Shown piece by piece: positions 9,349 through 18,621 of a DNA stretch of 64,000 bases. The stretch's first letter is position 1. Every line of letters starts with the position of its first letter. Both the position numbers and the translations under genes were made by a program. The stretch covers positions 1 through 64,000 of the forward strand of contig JAFTYV010000008.1 of NCBI GenBank assembly GCA_017461225.1, written 5' to 3'. This stretch comes from Candidatus Methanomethylophilaceae archaeon. Its GTDB lineage: Archaea; Thermoplasmatota; Thermoplasmata; Methanomassiliicoccales; Methanomethylophilaceae. The notes under the pieces are model-generated. The model did no database searches and was not told the origin of the DNA. It saw only the letters and a list, made by a program, of their open reading frames with translations.

Positions 9349-9651
9349 TCAACTCTTCAGGACCACGACCAGGAATATCGCGACGGCCACGATCGCACCC
9401 ATGGCGATGGCGAGCACATCGACGATCGCACTGTAGACGATCTCGAGCGTGTCCACATCGCAGAACGGGGGGATGTCGCTCATACCCACGAGGTAGGCCC
9501 AGACGACACCGACCACGAGTCCGACCACCGACATGGCGATCCCGCACGCCCTGCTCCTACCGGATCCGAAGATGACGGAGAAGACGCCTGCGAGCACCAT
9601 GATGAGCGCGAACGCGAATATAGCGAGTGTCAGGAAAGACAACCAGTCCAT
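9349..9651 (-). CDS. small membrane protein of unknown function
   Basis: 100 residues from the ATG at 9651, which has AAGGAG 8 bases upstream; the longer frame to 9741 lacks this. Three hydrophobic stretches are visible: FLTLAIFAFALIMVLAGVFSVI, IAMSVVGLVVGVVWAYLV and ILAIAMGAIVAVAIFLVVVL near the C-terminus. A short loop between spans 2 and 3 has PPFCDVDTLE. I do not recognise a family. Confidence 0.7.
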   Translation of the reverse strand: MDWLSFLTLAIFAFALIMVLAGVFSVIFGSGRSRACGIAMSVVGLVVGVVWAYLVGMSDIPPFCDVDTLEIVYSAIVDVLAIAMGAIVAVAIFLVVVLKS

Positions 9652-9835
9652 GTTCCAACTCCTTCCGTAGCCTGGTACGGACGGCACGTGTACCGTCTCG
9701 ACCGTAATAAACCTATCATCCAGACGTCCCGGGGAGTTCAATGGATTATGAATCCATCCAAGTCGATTTCTGCAACAAGGTTTATATCAGTTGATTCGAT
9801 TTTTTCGTAATTATTTATAAATCATATCCAACTCA

Positions 9836-9846
9836 TTAAATATAAG
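9836..9846 (+). promoter_or_regulatory. TATA box of gar1-tfb
   Basis: cattaaatata, about 65 bases before the gar1 ATG, in the AT-rich stretch 9780-9850. A short inverted repeat (cccatcaagatggg, 9880-9893) lies between it and the gene. Confidence 0.45.
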
Positions 9847-9905
9847 GTCTGTATTCTCCGTTAACAGATAGGATTAAATCCCATCAAGATGGGAACGAGG
9901 TCAGG

Positions 9906-10175
9906 ATGGATTTTTTGGGAGCTGTTGAGGAGAGGACCTGCGACGGCAGGCTGATCGTTCAGTGCAACGTCCTTCCGGAAATCGGGGACCCCGTTTTCGA
10001 TCGCAAGCAGAACCGCATAGGTACTGTCGGCAGGGTGTTCGGACCGGTTGACGGACCGTACGCATCCGTGTCCACCGACAGGAGCACAGGAACCAACGTG
10101 CCGAAGGGCACGGAACTATTCTTCAAGGGGAGAACTCAGAATGGCAAAGGTAAGAGAAGGAACAGAAGAGATTGA
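9906..10175 (+). CDS. gar1: H/ACA ribonucleoprotein subunit Gar1
   Basis: 89 residues. The central beta-barrel motif [20 protein letters not shown] (27-46) is the Gar1/Naf1 fold, which joins Cbf5 in H/ACA guide RNPs that make pseudouridine in rRNA. The tail is rich in Lys, Arg and Asn ([15 protein letters not shown]). GAGGT lies just before the ATG. The last 35 bases overlap the start of tfb in another frame; gar1-tfb adjacency is common in archaea. Confidence 0.88.
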   Translation: MDFLGAVEERTCDGRLIVQCNVLPEIGDPVFDRKQNRIGTVGRVFGPVDGPYASVSTDRSTGTNVPKGTELFFKGRTQNGKGKRRNRRD

Positions 10176-11073
10176 GGTATGTCCCGAGTGCGGGAGCCAC
10201 CATCTTGTCCGCGACTACGAGCGCGGGGAACTGCTCTGCGAGGACTGCGGCCTCGTCCTGGACGACCAGTTCATCGACCAGGGTCCCGAATGGAGGGCCT
10301 TCGATGTGGAACAGGGCGAGAAGAGAGCCCGTACCGGAGCCCCGATGACCTACACCATCCACGACAAGGGTCTGTCGACGGAGATCTCCTGGAAGAACAA
10401 GGACAGCTACGGAAAGAGCATCCCCACCAGGAACAGGGCACAGCTCTACAGGCTCAGGAAGTGGCAGAGGAGGATCCGTGTCTCCAACGCGACGGAGAGG
10501 AACCTCGCGTTCGCACTGTCCGAGCTCGACAGGATGGCATCCGCCATGGGACTCCCCAGGAACGTGAGGGAGACGGCCGCCATGATCTACAGGAAGGCCG
10601 TCAACAAGAACCTCATCAGGGGCAGGTCCATCGAGGGGGTCGTCGCCGCATCACTCTACGCGGCATGCAGGCAGTGCGGTGTCCCCAGGACGCTCGACGA
10701 GGTCGCCAGCTCCAGCCGTGTGGGCAGGAAGGAGATCGGCAGGACGTACCGCTTCATGACCCGCGAACTCAAGCTCAAGCTCATGCCGACGAAACCCCAG
10801 GACTACGTCCAGAGGTTCTGCTCCGAGCTCAAGCTGAGCGGAGAGGTCCAGAGCAAGGCCGCGGAGATCCTCAAGGACGCTTCCGAGAAGGAGCTCACCT
10901 CCGGAAGGGGACCCACCGGGGTCGCGGCGGCCGCCATCTACATCTCCTCCATCCTGTGCAACGAGCGCAGGACCCAGAGGGAGGTCGCGGACGTGGCCGG
11001 TGTGACCGAGGTCACCATCAGGAACAGGTACAAGGAACTCACCGAGAAGCTCGGGATCGAAATCCAGCTCTGA
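10141..11073 (+). CDS. tfb: transcription initiation factor TFB
   Basis: 310 residues from the ATG at 10141; the longer frame lies inside gar1. An N-terminal zinc ribbon (CPEC...CEDC, about 12-35) recruits RNA polymerase, the B-reader/linker follows, then two cyclin folds of about 90 residues each ([15 protein letters not shown] and [13 protein letters not shown] regions) bind TBP-DNA. The C-terminal helix-turn-helix ([20 protein letters not shown]) reads the BRE. AGGGGA lies upstream of the ATG. The length and all domains are normal. Confidence 0.96.
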   Translation: MAKVREGTEEIEVCPECGSHHLVRDYERGELLCEDCGLVLDDQFIDQGPEWRAFDVEQGEKRARTGAPMTYTIHDKGLSTEISWKNKDSYGKSIPTRNRAQLYRLRKWQRRIRVSNATERNLAFALSELDRMASAMGLPRNVRETAAMIYRKAVNKNLIRGRSIEGVVAASLYAACRQCGVPRTLDEVASSSRVGRKEIGRTYRFMTRELKLKLMPTKPQDYVQRFCSELKLSGEVQSKAAEILKDASEKELTSGRGPTGVAAAAIYISSILCNERRTQREVADVAGVTEVTIRNRYKELTEKLGIEIQL

Positions 11074-11081
11074 TCATCACC

Positions 11082-11104
11082 GTCCGGGGGTCCCCTCCCC
11101 GGAC
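11082..11104 (+). terminator. hairpin after tfb
   Basis: GTCCGGGG-7 bases-CCCCGGAC, followed by accttcttctc. It sits between the tfb stop and the next ATG. Confidence 0.45.
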
Positions 11105-11137
11105 ACCTTCTTCTCAAAACGACACCGGATTGATACC

Positions 11138-11473
11138 ATGGAGGAACCCAGACAGCGCCCCAGCAGGCACGTGTGCCTCACCGTCAGGGGCCCCATAGGC
11201 ATATCGTCCGACCCGGAACTGGACATACTGACCGCCCTGGCGGACCCGGACGTCCTTGCAGTGGTCCGCGGACTGACGGACAGCGAGATTCGGTCCCCCT
11301 TCACGGGAGGTGCGTTCGGTCTCGACGAACCGGCCCTGAACGCCGCGGTCAGACGCATGAAGTCCGCCGGACTCATATCGTCGCGCAGGGACGGACCCGA
11401 CCACGTCTACTTCCTCAACAGGGGCAGGTTCCGCCAGCTCATGACGTTCCTGGAGCCCATCGTCAGGGCCTGA
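11138..11473 (+). CDS. winged-helix DNA-binding protein, unassigned
   Basis: 111 residues. The pattern DPELDILTALADPDVLAVVRGLTDSEIRS, then LNAAVRRMKSAGLISSRRDG, then HVYFLNRGRFRQL, fits a winged helix with recognition helix about 70-82 and wing about 83-97. It is probably a transcription regulator. Its end overlaps the convergent endA end by 11 bases. No family name can be assigned by eye. Confidence 0.65.
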   Translation: MEEPRQRPSRHVCLTVRGPIGISSDPELDILTALADPDVLAVVRGLTDSEIRSPFTGGAFGLDEPALNAAVRRMKSAGLISSRRDGPDHVYFLNRGRFRQLMTFLEPIVRA

Positions 11474-12515
11474 ACCATTTGAACTCCAGGTACTGGATGC
11501 GGTTCTTGTGGACCCTTCCGAACAGGATCTCCTTCTTCACACCACCCGACAGCCTGACCGTCCTCGATATCTCGGGCCACATCTTCAGGCCGTCCTCCGA
11601 GACGGCGTGGACCAGGTACCTCGCGTGACAGTCGTCGGGGGATTCCTCGTAGACCCTGAAGTGGGTGCCGTACTTGAAACCGGTCTTGACGACCAGTCCC
11701 CTCTCGCGGAGGTCCGAGAAGGCCATGAAGCGCAGGTGGAACTCGTCCTGGAGGGAGACCCCGAAATCCATCAGGTCGTCGAACGACATCGGCTCGCCGT
11801 CCGGATCCAGGACGGTGAGGCGCCCCTTGCCTATGAGGTAGCAGCTCTCTATCAGGGACAGCTGCAGGACGTCGGTCATCATCTTGCCGTAGTACCCGTA
11901 GTTGCGGATCGCCTCGGAGCCCTCCTGGTCGAAGATGAACACGCGGTCGCGGATGAGCCAGCCCTCGACCTTGCCGGGACCGGCCTCGGGGAAGACCTTC
12001 CCCACGGGATCCTTCACGGACATCATGTAGTAGGTGAGGTCGCCCTCCTCGTCCACCACCCCGTACAGGAGGTCCTTCCTGCGGTCGCGGACATCGGATG
12101 CCTGCCTCATAAAATGGGATATCTCGAAGGCGTTCCTCTCGGAGACCGCCTTCACCATGTACACGGGGCGGGAGTTGCTCATGGTCTTCCCACGGGGGAA
12201 GACGGACAGGTCGTAGTCCCCCGACTCTATCTTGACCACGAACCCCCTCTGCCTGATGTCGCGGTAGACCATGTACTTGATGTCGAAGCCCTCGTAGACG
12301 GAGGCGGAGTACCTGAAGAGCTCGTCGAACGACATGGGCTCCCCGTCGTGCTCGACCTCGAGCCTCCTGCTCTCGACGAGGTACGTCGCCTCCACCAGGT
12401 CGAGGTCGACGCCTCCCCCGCTGCGGGGATAACCGTAGTTGCCCTTGTTGTAGAGCTGACTGCCCTCCTTCTGCTCCTTCACGACGACCGTGTCGTCGAT
12501 GAGTACTCCTGTCAT
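11463..12515 (-). CDS. endA: tRNA-splicing endonuclease, fused two-repeat type
   Basis: 350 residues made of two copies of the endonuclease fold, as in the alpha-2 enzymes of Archaeoglobus-like archaea. The C-terminal repeat keeps the catalytic set: Tyr in FKYGTHFRVY, His in DDCHARYLVH and Lys in SGGVKKEILFGRV. The N-terminal repeat has the same frame (GDYDLSVFPRGKTMSNSRPVYMVKAV) but lacks the catalytic His and serves structure. The enzyme cuts bulge-helix-bulge introns from tRNA. It is transcribed away from the ArsR-like gene. Confidence 0.93.
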   Translation of the reverse strand: MTGVLIDDTVVVKEQKEGSQLYNKGNYGYPRSGGGVDLDLVEATYLVESRRLEVEHDGEPMSFDELFRYSASVYEGFDIKYMVYRDIRQRGFVVKIESGDYDLSVFPRGKTMSNSRPVYMVKAVSERNAFEISHFMRQASDVRDRRKDLLYGVVDEEGDLTYYMMSVKDPVGKVFPEAGPGKVEGWLIRDRVFIFDQEGSEAIRNYGYYGKMMTDVLQLSLIESCYLIGKGRLTVLDPDGEPMSFDDLMDFGVSLQDEFHLRFMAFSDLRERGLVVKTGFKYGTHFRVYEESPDDCHARYLVHAVSEDGLKMWPEISRTVRLSGGVKKEILFGRVHKNRIQYLEFKWFRP

Positions 12516-12614
12516 CGACGGGATTAGGTCCTGTCACTATTTCTAGGTTGACGGACGCGGATGCTCGGCCGGTCCACAACCGGACGGGGCACACGCCGTC
12601 GTCTTATAGAAAAA

Positions 12615-12622
12615 TTTATATA
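12615..12622 (+). promoter_or_regulatory. TATA box of the ArsR-like regulator
   Basis: tttatata in an A-rich context, about 25 bases before the palindrome at 12641-12665, which would therefore sit on the transcription start. Confidence 0.6.
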
Positions 12623-12640
12623 GAAAATCAAACTAATTAT

Positions 12641-12665
12641 GGTTGTGAACCAACGGTTAACAACC
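12641..12665. promoter_or_regulatory. palindromic operator of the ArsR-like regulator
   Basis: Two inverted half-sites GGTTGTGAACC and GGTTAACAACC (one mismatch) with 3 bases between them. The position over the predicted start of transcription fits autorepression by the following gene; function is inferred from location. Confidence 0.55.
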
Positions 12666-12675
12666 AGGCGATACA

Positions 12676-13197
12676 ATGGATGACATAGACAACCTGCTCT
12701 CCATCGTGGAGAACCCCACCAGGAGACGCATACTGGAGGCCCTCGTGAGGGAACCGCACTACCCCCTGCAACTGTCCAAGGAGCTCGGGGTGAGCCAGCA
12801 GGCCGTGATGAAGAACCTCGCCCTGATGGAGCAGTGCGGGATGGTGGTGAGGTACCACGAATCCAGCAACATGGGTCCCCGCAGGACGCTGTACTCGCCC
12901 AACGTGGGGTTCACGCTGCTGATAGACATGCGCAACCACACGTTCACCACCAAGCTGATCACATCGGAGAGGTCCGGTGAAGACCGTGCCAAGGTGGTGG
13001 ATGCGGAGGAGGCGATGCGCCGCATCAGGGAACTGGATTCCGAGATCTCCGGACTCGACCGCGAGAGGGCGAGGCTGGTGGACGAGAGGAACTCCCTGAT
13101 GAACTGGTTCATGGGGATGATCCAGGAGACCGGGGACTACGAGGAACGCAAGCGGATGTACGGGATGTTGAACGAAACACTCGGGAACAGGTCCTGA
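12676..13197 (+). CDS. ArsR-like winged-helix regulator with C-terminal coiled coil
   Basis: 173 residues. The N-terminal winged helix is clear: [57 protein letters not shown] (7-63), followed by a beta wing. A charged helix near 115-145 ([25 protein letters not shown]) probably forms a dimer coiled coil. No cysteine cluster for metal sensing is seen. This type is common in euryarchaea, often near chaperone or proteolysis genes; here CDC48 and Hsp20 follow on the same strand. A palindrome in its own promoter suggests autoregulation. Confidence 0.85.
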   Translation: MDDIDNLLSIVENPTRRRILEALVREPHYPLQLSKELGVSQQAVMKNLALMEQCGMVVRYHESSNMGPRRTLYSPNVGFTLLIDMRNHTFTTKLITSERSGEDRAKVVDAEEAMRRIRELDSEISGLDRERARLVDERNSLMNWFMGMIQETGDYEERKRMYGMLNETLGNRS

Positions 13198-13226
13198 CGA
13201 CCTGTCCCAACACAGGAGGTCAATCA

Positions 13227-15380
13227 ATGGCTAACGAGAAGGCGATCAAGGTAGCGGAACTAAAATCCGGCGAGACGGGAAGGGGCATAGCCAGGCTCGA
13301 CCCCGAGCTGATGGACATACTCGGCATCAGGGTCGGGGACATCGTACAGATCGACGGTAACAGGAAGACCGTCGCGAAGGTGCTCAGGGGCACGGCGGAG
13401 GACGCCAACAGGGGGATCATAAGGATAGACGGCTCCACAAGGAGGAACGCGGGGGTGTCCCTCGACGAGAGGGTCTCCGTGAAGAAGGTGGTCGCGAAGA
13501 ACGCCGAGAAGATCACGTTCGCACCGACCGAGCAGCTGAGACTCCAGGGCGGGGAGGACTTCCTCAGGCAGACCCTCGAGGGACGTGCGCTCGCCAAGGG
13601 GGACACCATCACGCTGAACGTGATGGGGAACAAGATCGAGCTCGTCGTCACGTCGTTCTCGCCCTCGGGCGACGCCGTCATGATGGCGGGCGACACGGAG
13701 GTGAAGATCTCCGACAAACCCGCGGCCAACAAGGGGGATGTGCCCAAGGTATCGTACGACGACATCGGGGGACTCGGGGACGCGGTCAGGAAGATCAGGG
13801 AGATGGTGGAACTGCCGCTCAGGCACCCCGAGCTGTTCAAGAGACTCGGTGTCGAGGCCCCCAAGGGCGTCCTGCTCCACGGTCCGCCCGGGACCGGCAA
13901 GACCATGCTGGCCAAGGCGGTCGCGGGGGAGACGAGCAGCAACTTCATCTCGATCGGCGGACCGGAGATCGTCAGCAAGTTCTACGGGGAGTCCGAGGGC
14001 AAGCTCAGGGAGATCTTCAAGGAGGCCGAGGAGAACGCACCCAGCATCATCTTCATCGACGAGATAGACTCCATCGCACCCAAACGCGACGAGGTCAACG
14101 GCGAGGAGGAGAGGCGCATAGTCGCACAGCTCCTGTCCCTCATGGACGGACTCAACTCCAGGGGCAAGGTGGTGGTCATAGGAGCCACCAACAGACCCAA
14201 CTCCATAGACGAGGCCCTGAGGAGGCCCGGCAGGTTCGACAGGGAGATCGAGATCGGGATCCCAGACAGGGACGGACGCTACGAGATCCTCCAGATCCAC
14301 ACCCGCGGGATGCCGCTGGCGGAGGATGTGGACCTCAGATGGCTGGCGGACAGGACCCACGGGTACGCCGGAGCGGACCTCTCCGCACTGACCAAGGAGG
14401 CCGCGATGGCCGCCCTGAGGCGCGTGCTGCCCGACATGGATCTCGAGGCCGACGAGATACCCCGCGAGGTGCTCAACAGCATACTGGTCACCAGGGAGGA
14501 CTTCAAGGACGCGCTGAAGGACATGCAGCCCTCCACCATGAGGGAGGTGCTGATCGAGAAACCCGATGTGAAGTGGGACGACATCGGCGCCCTCGAGGAC
14601 GCCAAGAGGGAGCTGAGGGAGGCCGTGGAATGGCCCCTGAGGTTCGGCAAGGTGTTCGAGCACATGAACGCCAGGCCCCCGAAGGGCATCCTGCTCTACG
14701 GTCCGCCCGGAACCGGCAAGACCATGCTGGCGAAGGCCGTCGCCACGGAGTCGGAGGCCAACTTCATCGCGATCAAGGGGCCGGAGTTCCTGAACAAGTG
14801 GGTCGGGGAATCCGAGAAGGCCGTCAGGGAGACGTTCAGGAAGGCCAGGCAGGCATCGCCCTGTGTGATCTTCATGGACGAGATCGACTCCATAGCCCCG
14901 GAGAGGGGAACGGGAGGGGACAGCAACGTCACTGAGCGCGTGATATCCCAGATGCTCACGGAGATGGACGGTCTGGAGAGCCTCAACGACGTCGTGGTCA
15001 TCGCCGCTACAAACAGACCGGACATAATGGACCCCGCCCTGCTCAGACCGGGGAGGTTCGACAAGTCCATCTACATAGGCGCACCGGACCTTGCCTCCAG
15101 GGAGGCGATATTCGGCATCCACACGAGGGGCAGGCCCCTGGCGGACGATGTGGACCTCGGAGTCCTCGCGGAGAGGACCGAGGGCTGCACCGGGGCGGAC
15201 ATATCCGCGATATGCAACGAGGCCGTGATGAACGCCGTTAGGCGCCTCGTGTCCGGCGGCAACATCCCCTCGGACGAGGAGATCTCGGCGTGCAGGGCGG
15301 AGATGTCGGACTTCGAGGGTGCGCTCTCGAAGTTCGGACCCGCATCGAGGGACGAGCTGAGGGGATACGACGGGAACTGA
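13227..15380 (+). CDS. CDC48/VAT-type AAA+ ATPase
   Basis: 717 residues. The order is an N-terminal double-psi barrel (about 5-90) plus four-stranded domain, then D1 and D2 AAA domains. D1: Walker A GPPGTGKT (about 217), Walker [18 protein letters not shown]2: Walker A GPPGTGKT (about 491), Walker [16 protein letters not shown]. Arginine fingers in RRPGRFDRE and LRPGRFDKS are present. The hexamer unfolds proteins for the proteasome. AGGAGGT lies just before the ATG. The next gene encodes a small heat-shock protein, so this looks like a protein quality-control unit. Confidence 0.96.
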   Translation: MANEKAIKVAELKSGETGRGIARLDPELMDILGIRVGDIVQIDGNRKTVAKVLRGTAEDANRGIIRIDGSTRRNAGVSLDERVSVKKVVAKNAEKITFAPTEQLRLQGGEDFLRQTLEGRALAKGDTITLNVMGNKIELVVTSFSPSGDAVMMAGDTEVKISDKPAANKGDVPKVSYDDIGGLGDAVRKIREMVELPLRHPELFKRLGVEAPKGVLLHGPPGTGKTMLAKAVAGETSSNFISIGGPEIVSKFYGESEGKLREIFKEAEENAPSIIFIDEIDSIAPKRDEVNGEEERRIVAQLLSLMDGLNSRGKVVVIGATNRPNSIDEALRRPGRFDREIEIGIPDRDGRYEILQIHTRGMPLAEDVDLRWLADRTHGYAGADLSALTKEAAMAALRRVLPDMDLEADEIPREVLNSILVTREDFKDALKDMQPSTMREVLIEKPDVKWDDIGALEDAKRELREAVEWPLRFGKVFEHMNARPPKGILLYGPPGTGKTMLAKAVATESEANFIAIKGPEFLNKWVGESEKAVRETFRKARQASPCVIFMDEIDSIAPERGTGGDSNVTERVISQMLTEMDGLESLNDVVVIAATNRPDIMDPALLRPGRFDKSIYIGAPDLASREAIFGIHTRGRPLADDVDLGVLAERTEGCTGADISAICNEAVMNAVRRLVSGGNIPSDEEISACRAEMSDFEGALSKFGPASRDELRGYDGN

Positions 15381-15405
15381 ACGATGATGGAAGGAGGTGA
15401 CAGGA

Positions 15406-15882
15406 ATGATAGCCGACGATATCTGGAACGACCTCTTCGGAGGGTTCGACAGGATGAGCAGGATGATGGAGGACGCGTTCTCGGGCATGGACCGTCCCGG
15501 AGTTAGGACCTACGGGTACACCATGTACCAGGGACCTGACGGGATCCCCCATGTGAGGGAGTACGGCAACTGCGGGAGGATGCTCTCAGACGGTGCCGGC
15601 ACCGGCGCGAGGGAGCCGTTCACCGACGTGACCGAGGAGGACGGACTGGTGAGGGCGGTGGCGGAGATCCCCGGGGTGTCCAAGGAGGACATATCCCTGA
15701 GATGCACCGGGACCACCCTGTCCATCCGCGTGGACACCCCCGGTAGGAGGTTCTCCAAGGACCTCGCCCTGCCCTCGAGGGTCGATGTGGACTCCGCGCG
15801 TGCGGAGTACAACAACGGCCTCCTCGAGGTGACCCTCGACGTGGTGGAGCCCTCCGAGGGGAAGACCATAACCATCGGGTGA
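15406..15882 (+). CDS. Hsp20/alpha-crystallin small heat-shock protein
   Basis: 158 residues from the ATG at 15406, with AAGGAGGT 7 bases upstream; an in-frame GTG at 15397 overlaps that site. The N-terminal region is rich in Met, Asp and Gly. The alpha-crystallin domain (about 70-155) ends with YNNGLLEVTLDVVEPSEGKTITIG, the normal G-x-L and I-x-I elements for oligomer formation. It follows the CDC48-type ATPase by 25 bases and is probably co-transcribed. Confidence 0.93.
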   Translation: MIADDIWNDLFGGFDRMSRMMEDAFSGMDRPGVRTYGYTMYQGPDGIPHVREYGNCGRMLSDGAGTGAREPFTDVTEEDGLVRAVAEIPGVSKEDISLRCTGTTLSIRVDTPGRRFSKDLALPSRVDVDSARAEYNNGLLEVTLDVVEPSEGKTITIG

Positions 15883-15895
15883 TGACACACCCAGC

Positions 15896-15920
15896 GTTCC
15901 GGGCCATCGGTGCCCGGAAC
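15896..15920 (+). terminator. hairpin after hsp20
   Basis: GTTCCGGGC-7 bases-GCCCGGAAC, a 9-bp stem, followed by gtgtcaatttt. The T-rich tract is also part of the next promoter. Confidence 0.55.
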
Positions 15921-15927
15921 GTGTCAA

Positions 15928-15935
15928 TTTTAAAT
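15928..15935 (+). promoter_or_regulatory. TATA box of the COG1395-like regulator
   Basis: ttttaaat, 28 bases before the ATG at 15960, placing the transcript start at or beside the start codon (leaderless). Confidence 0.5.
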
Positions 15936-15959
15936 AGAAGCACAGACACTTTTAGAGTC

Positions 15960-16904
15960 ATGGGTAGGAACGAGCTGATCAACACGACCCGTGCCATCCT
16001 CGCCAAAGCAGGGTTCGACGTGTCCTCCGCACTCAGCCTCAGGGGCATATGCTTCGACGTCGTCGCCAGACTGGATGACAAGGTCCTGATCGTCAAGGTC
16101 CTCAGCAACATCGACGCCTTCTCGAAGGAGAACGCGGAGGAGATGAAGACCCTGGCCGATGCCCTCGGTGCGACGCCCATCGTGACCGGGGAGCGCTCGA
16201 GTTCCGGTGCCCTCGAACCGGGTATAGTCTATTCCAGGTTCAACATATCCATCGTCTCCAACGAGACCCTGGCGGACCTTCTCCTGGACGATGCACCCCC
16301 GTTCATATTCGCGGCCCCCGGTGGGCTGTACGTCAAACTGGACAGCGACCTGCTCAAGGCGATACGCGAGGACCGCGGCATAAGCCTCGGCACGCTGGCG
16401 GAGACAGCGGGGGTGTCCAGACGCACGATCCAGATGTACGAGTCCGGCATGGGGGCGATGATAGATGCCGCCCTCCGCATCGAGGAGTTCCTCGAGGTGC
16501 CCATCATAGAGCCCATAGACCCGTTCACGTTCAAGAGCGAGGAGCGCAGCAAGGAGGAGAGGGAGATAAGGGCCCCCTCCGACGCCTTCGCGTTCAACCA
16601 GCTCAACAACCTCGGTTTCTCGGTCAGACCCGTCGTCAAGAGTCCGTTCGAGGCGGTCACACGCAACGACAAAACCCTCATGCTCACCGGGTTCGGATCC
16701 GATGACGAGAAGGTCGTCCAGAGGGCCATAGTCGCCTCGGAGCTCTCCAGGATCATGGACAGGTTCTCCGTGATCATCGTCGAGAGGAAGAGGGAGCGCG
16801 ACAACATCAACACCACCGCGGTCGTGTCCAACGAGGAGCTCAAGAGGATCGACGAACCCACCGAGCTCACGGACCTTGTGGCCTCCAGGGGGACCAAGAG
16901 ATGA
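15960..16904 (+). CDS. putative HTH-type transcriptional regulator, COG1395-like
   Basis: 314 residues from the ATG at 15960. Residues 1-105 (MGRNELINTTRAILAKAGFD..., DVVARLDDKVLIVKVLSNID, PIVTGERS) resemble a nuclease-like fold. A Cro-type HTH follows (LLKAIREDRGISLGTLAETAGVSRRTIQMYESG, about 132-164), then a C-terminal domain of about 110 residues. This arrangement is an archaeal family of predicted regulators with unknown targets. Its stop overlaps the next start as ATGA, so the genes are coupled. Confidence 0.82.
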   Translation: MGRNELINTTRAILAKAGFDVSSALSLRGICFDVVARLDDKVLIVKVLSNIDAFSKENAEEMKTLADALGATPIVTGERSSSGALEPGIVYSRFNISIVSNETLADLLLDDAPPFIFAAPGGLYVKLDSDLLKAIREDRGISLGTLAETAGVSRRTIQMYESGMGAMIDAALRIEEFLEVPIIEPIDPFTFKSEERSKEEREIRAPSDAFAFNQLNNLGFSVRPVVKSPFEAVTRNDKTLMLTGFGSDDEKVVQRAIVASELSRIMDRFSVIIVERKRERDNINTTAVVSNEELKRIDEPTELTDLVASRGTKR

Positions 16905-17506
16905 TACACCTGGATGTCGACGGCTGCTCCGTGGACATCGTCCCCGTGGTCAACGGTCTCGTCTCCGAGGCCGAGAGGATACGCGACCTGATGGGCGACC
17001 ACGAGTCCTACGGTGCATCGCTGGGCATCGAGGGGATCCAGGCCATACGCAACAGGGCCAACTACGACGACCCCTTCGAGGTGAGCGAGCTCGACCTCGT
17101 CTACGCCCAGCACATGTCCGCCTTCGGACAGGTGGAGATGCCGTCCCCGGTCATGTGCGCGTTCGTGGACATGTGCCGCGAGAGGGGCAAGAACGTCATA
17201 GCCCTCGATATGAACGACGAGGACTTCACCGAGATGTACTGCAACACGGTGAGGACGTTCGATTACGTCAACGAGCACCGTGTGGCCAAGAAGGGTCTCA
17301 AGAGAACATTCAAGAAGGAGAGTCCCGAGGGGTTCGCCCTGGAGTGGGACGAGTACGTGAACTCGGTGAAGAGCTACCGCATGGTCTCCATGAAACGCGA
17401 GGAGCACATCGCGAACCAGATCAGGGATGTCGCGAAGTACCGCAGGGACCATCTGGCCGTCATCGAGGTCGAACGTGTGGACGGTGTGCTGTCCCACCTG
17501 AGGTGA
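16901..17506 (+). CDS. hypothetical protein, possibly TraB/PrgY-like
   Basis: 201 residues, start overlapping the previous stop. There is no membrane span. The pattern of an early conserved helix (VVNGLVSEAERIRDLM), a middle MSAFGQVEMPSPVMCAFVDMC helix pair and a late MKREEHIANQIRDVAKYRRDHLAVIEV segment is loosely like the TraB/PrgY/GumN fold, in which a late Arg-Glu helix precedes a final beta strand. That link is weak. Stable coupling to the COG1395-like regulator suggests a joint role. Confidence 0.6.
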   Translation: MIHLDVDGCSVDIVPVVNGLVSEAERIRDLMGDHESYGASLGIEGIQAIRNRANYDDPFEVSELDLVYAQHMSAFGQVEMPSPVMCAFVDMCRERGKNVIALDMNDEDFTEMYCNTVRTFDYVNEHRVAKKGLKRTFKKESPEGFALEWDEYVNSVKSYRMVSMKREEHIANQIRDVAKYRRDHLAVIEVERVDGVLSHLR

Positions 17507-17511
17507 CGAAC

Positions 17512-18621
17512 ATGGCATGCGACAGATGCGGACCTAGCCGGGAGAGCGGATACAGCTTCTGCCCCGGATGCGGCGCATCCCTCTCCGAGGGGTGCCTTTA
17601 CTGCGACCAGTACGAGAAGGAGGGTTACGAGTTCTGCGGCAAATGCGGCAGGAGACTCGAGAGGGCGGAACCCACCCAGGCGAAAATGGATCCCCTGAGG
17701 ATGGCCGCGATAGTCTCGATGCCGTTCATCCTCATCCTGCTGGCCGTCGAACTGGCGGTGATGCTGTGGGGTGCGGCCGACGTCTGGACCTTCCTGGCCG
17801 ACAAGACGACGTACCTGTTCGTCCTCACACCCTCCGTCCAGGAGATATTTGCGTTGGACGGCCTGGCGTTGCAGACATACTGGATCGTCCTGATACTCGC
17901 CATAGTCGCATCCGCCGTCCTCGTGATCGTCCAATCGAGGGACATGCTGAGACCGGACTCGGGAGGGGACACCGCCAGGGCCGAGAGGACGCCCCTATAC
18001 TGGCTGTGCCTCACGTTCGGCTCCATGATCATCCTGAACATCATCGTGTCTGTGGTACAGGGCATGTTCGGCAGCACCCTTGAGGTCCCTGAGTGGATCC
18101 TGGACATGAGCCGCGAGGAGATGCTCTTCCAGATGGCCGAGGCGGCCGTATGGGAGGAGGTCGCATCGCGCATCCTGCCCATCGGGGTGCCCCTCACCAT
18201 CCTCGCGGTGTGCTACGGCAGGAGGGACGCCCTCCGCCACCTCGTGGGGGGCACCGGGGTCACACGCGTATCCCTCGCCCTGATCCTGATCTCGTCTCTG
18301 GCGTTCGGATTCGCCCACGTCGACTCGTGGAGCTACGCGAAGATGATCCCCGCCGCCATCGGAGGGGTGATAATGGGTTACCTGTACGTCAGGTTCGGGG
18401 TCCACGTGTCGATACTGTTCCACTTCCTGACCGACTACATGACCTGCTCGAGCTACCTCATAGGGGAGGTCGCACTCGGATCGATCGTGCTCCTGGTGAT
18501 GATAACCGGACTGGTGTGCATGGTCGGCCTCCTGTCCAGGACCTTCAACGGGCTCTCCGGAATCGCCGACATGCCCGTGACCGGCATGGATCAGGACAGC
18601 AGGGACTCCAGGGACGACTGA
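17512..18621 (+). CDS. CPBP-family intramembrane protease with N-terminal zinc ribbons
   Basis: 369 residues from the ATG at 17512. Two zinc-binding knuckle pairs start the protein (CDRC...CPGC and CDQY...CGKC, 3-45), followed by about 8 membrane spans. The CPBP/Abi signature is present: EEVASRI (Glu-Glu-x3-Arg), FGFAHVD and HFLTD. These ligate metal in Rce1-like proteases that cut prenylated or membrane substrates. The substrate is unknown. It follows the hypothetical gene by 5 bases and its end overlaps the convergent TIM-barrel gene by 31 bases. Confidence 0.85.
   Translation: MACDRCGPSRESGYSFCPGCGASLSEGCLYCDQYEKEGYEFCGKCGRRLERAEPTQAKMDPLRMAAIVSMPFILILLAVELAVMLWGAADVWTFLADKTTYLFVLTPSVQEIFALDGLALQTYWIVLILAIVASAVLVIVQSRDMLRPDSGGDTARAERTPLYWLCLTFGSMIILNIIVSVVQGMFGSTLEVPEWILDMSREEMLFQMAEAAVWEEVASRILPIGVPLTILAVCYGRRDALRHLVGGTGVTRVSLALILISSLAFGFAHVDSWSYAKMIPAAIGGVIMGYLYVRFGVHVSILFHFLTDYMTCSSYLIGEVALGSIVLLVMITGLVCMVGLLSRTFNGLSGIADMPVTGMDQDSRDSRDD

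Noticed and set aside
9741-9794. 17-codon frame (MDYESIQVDFCNKVYIS) upstream of gar1 with GGGGAG before its ATG
   Set aside because: Too short and without a clear TATA box at the right distance. I could not distinguish it from chance.
13260-15488. 742-residue open frame on the minus strand
   Set aside because: It is antisense to the CDC48-type ATPase gene, and the translation has no recognisable domain. High-GC coding DNA produces such shadows.
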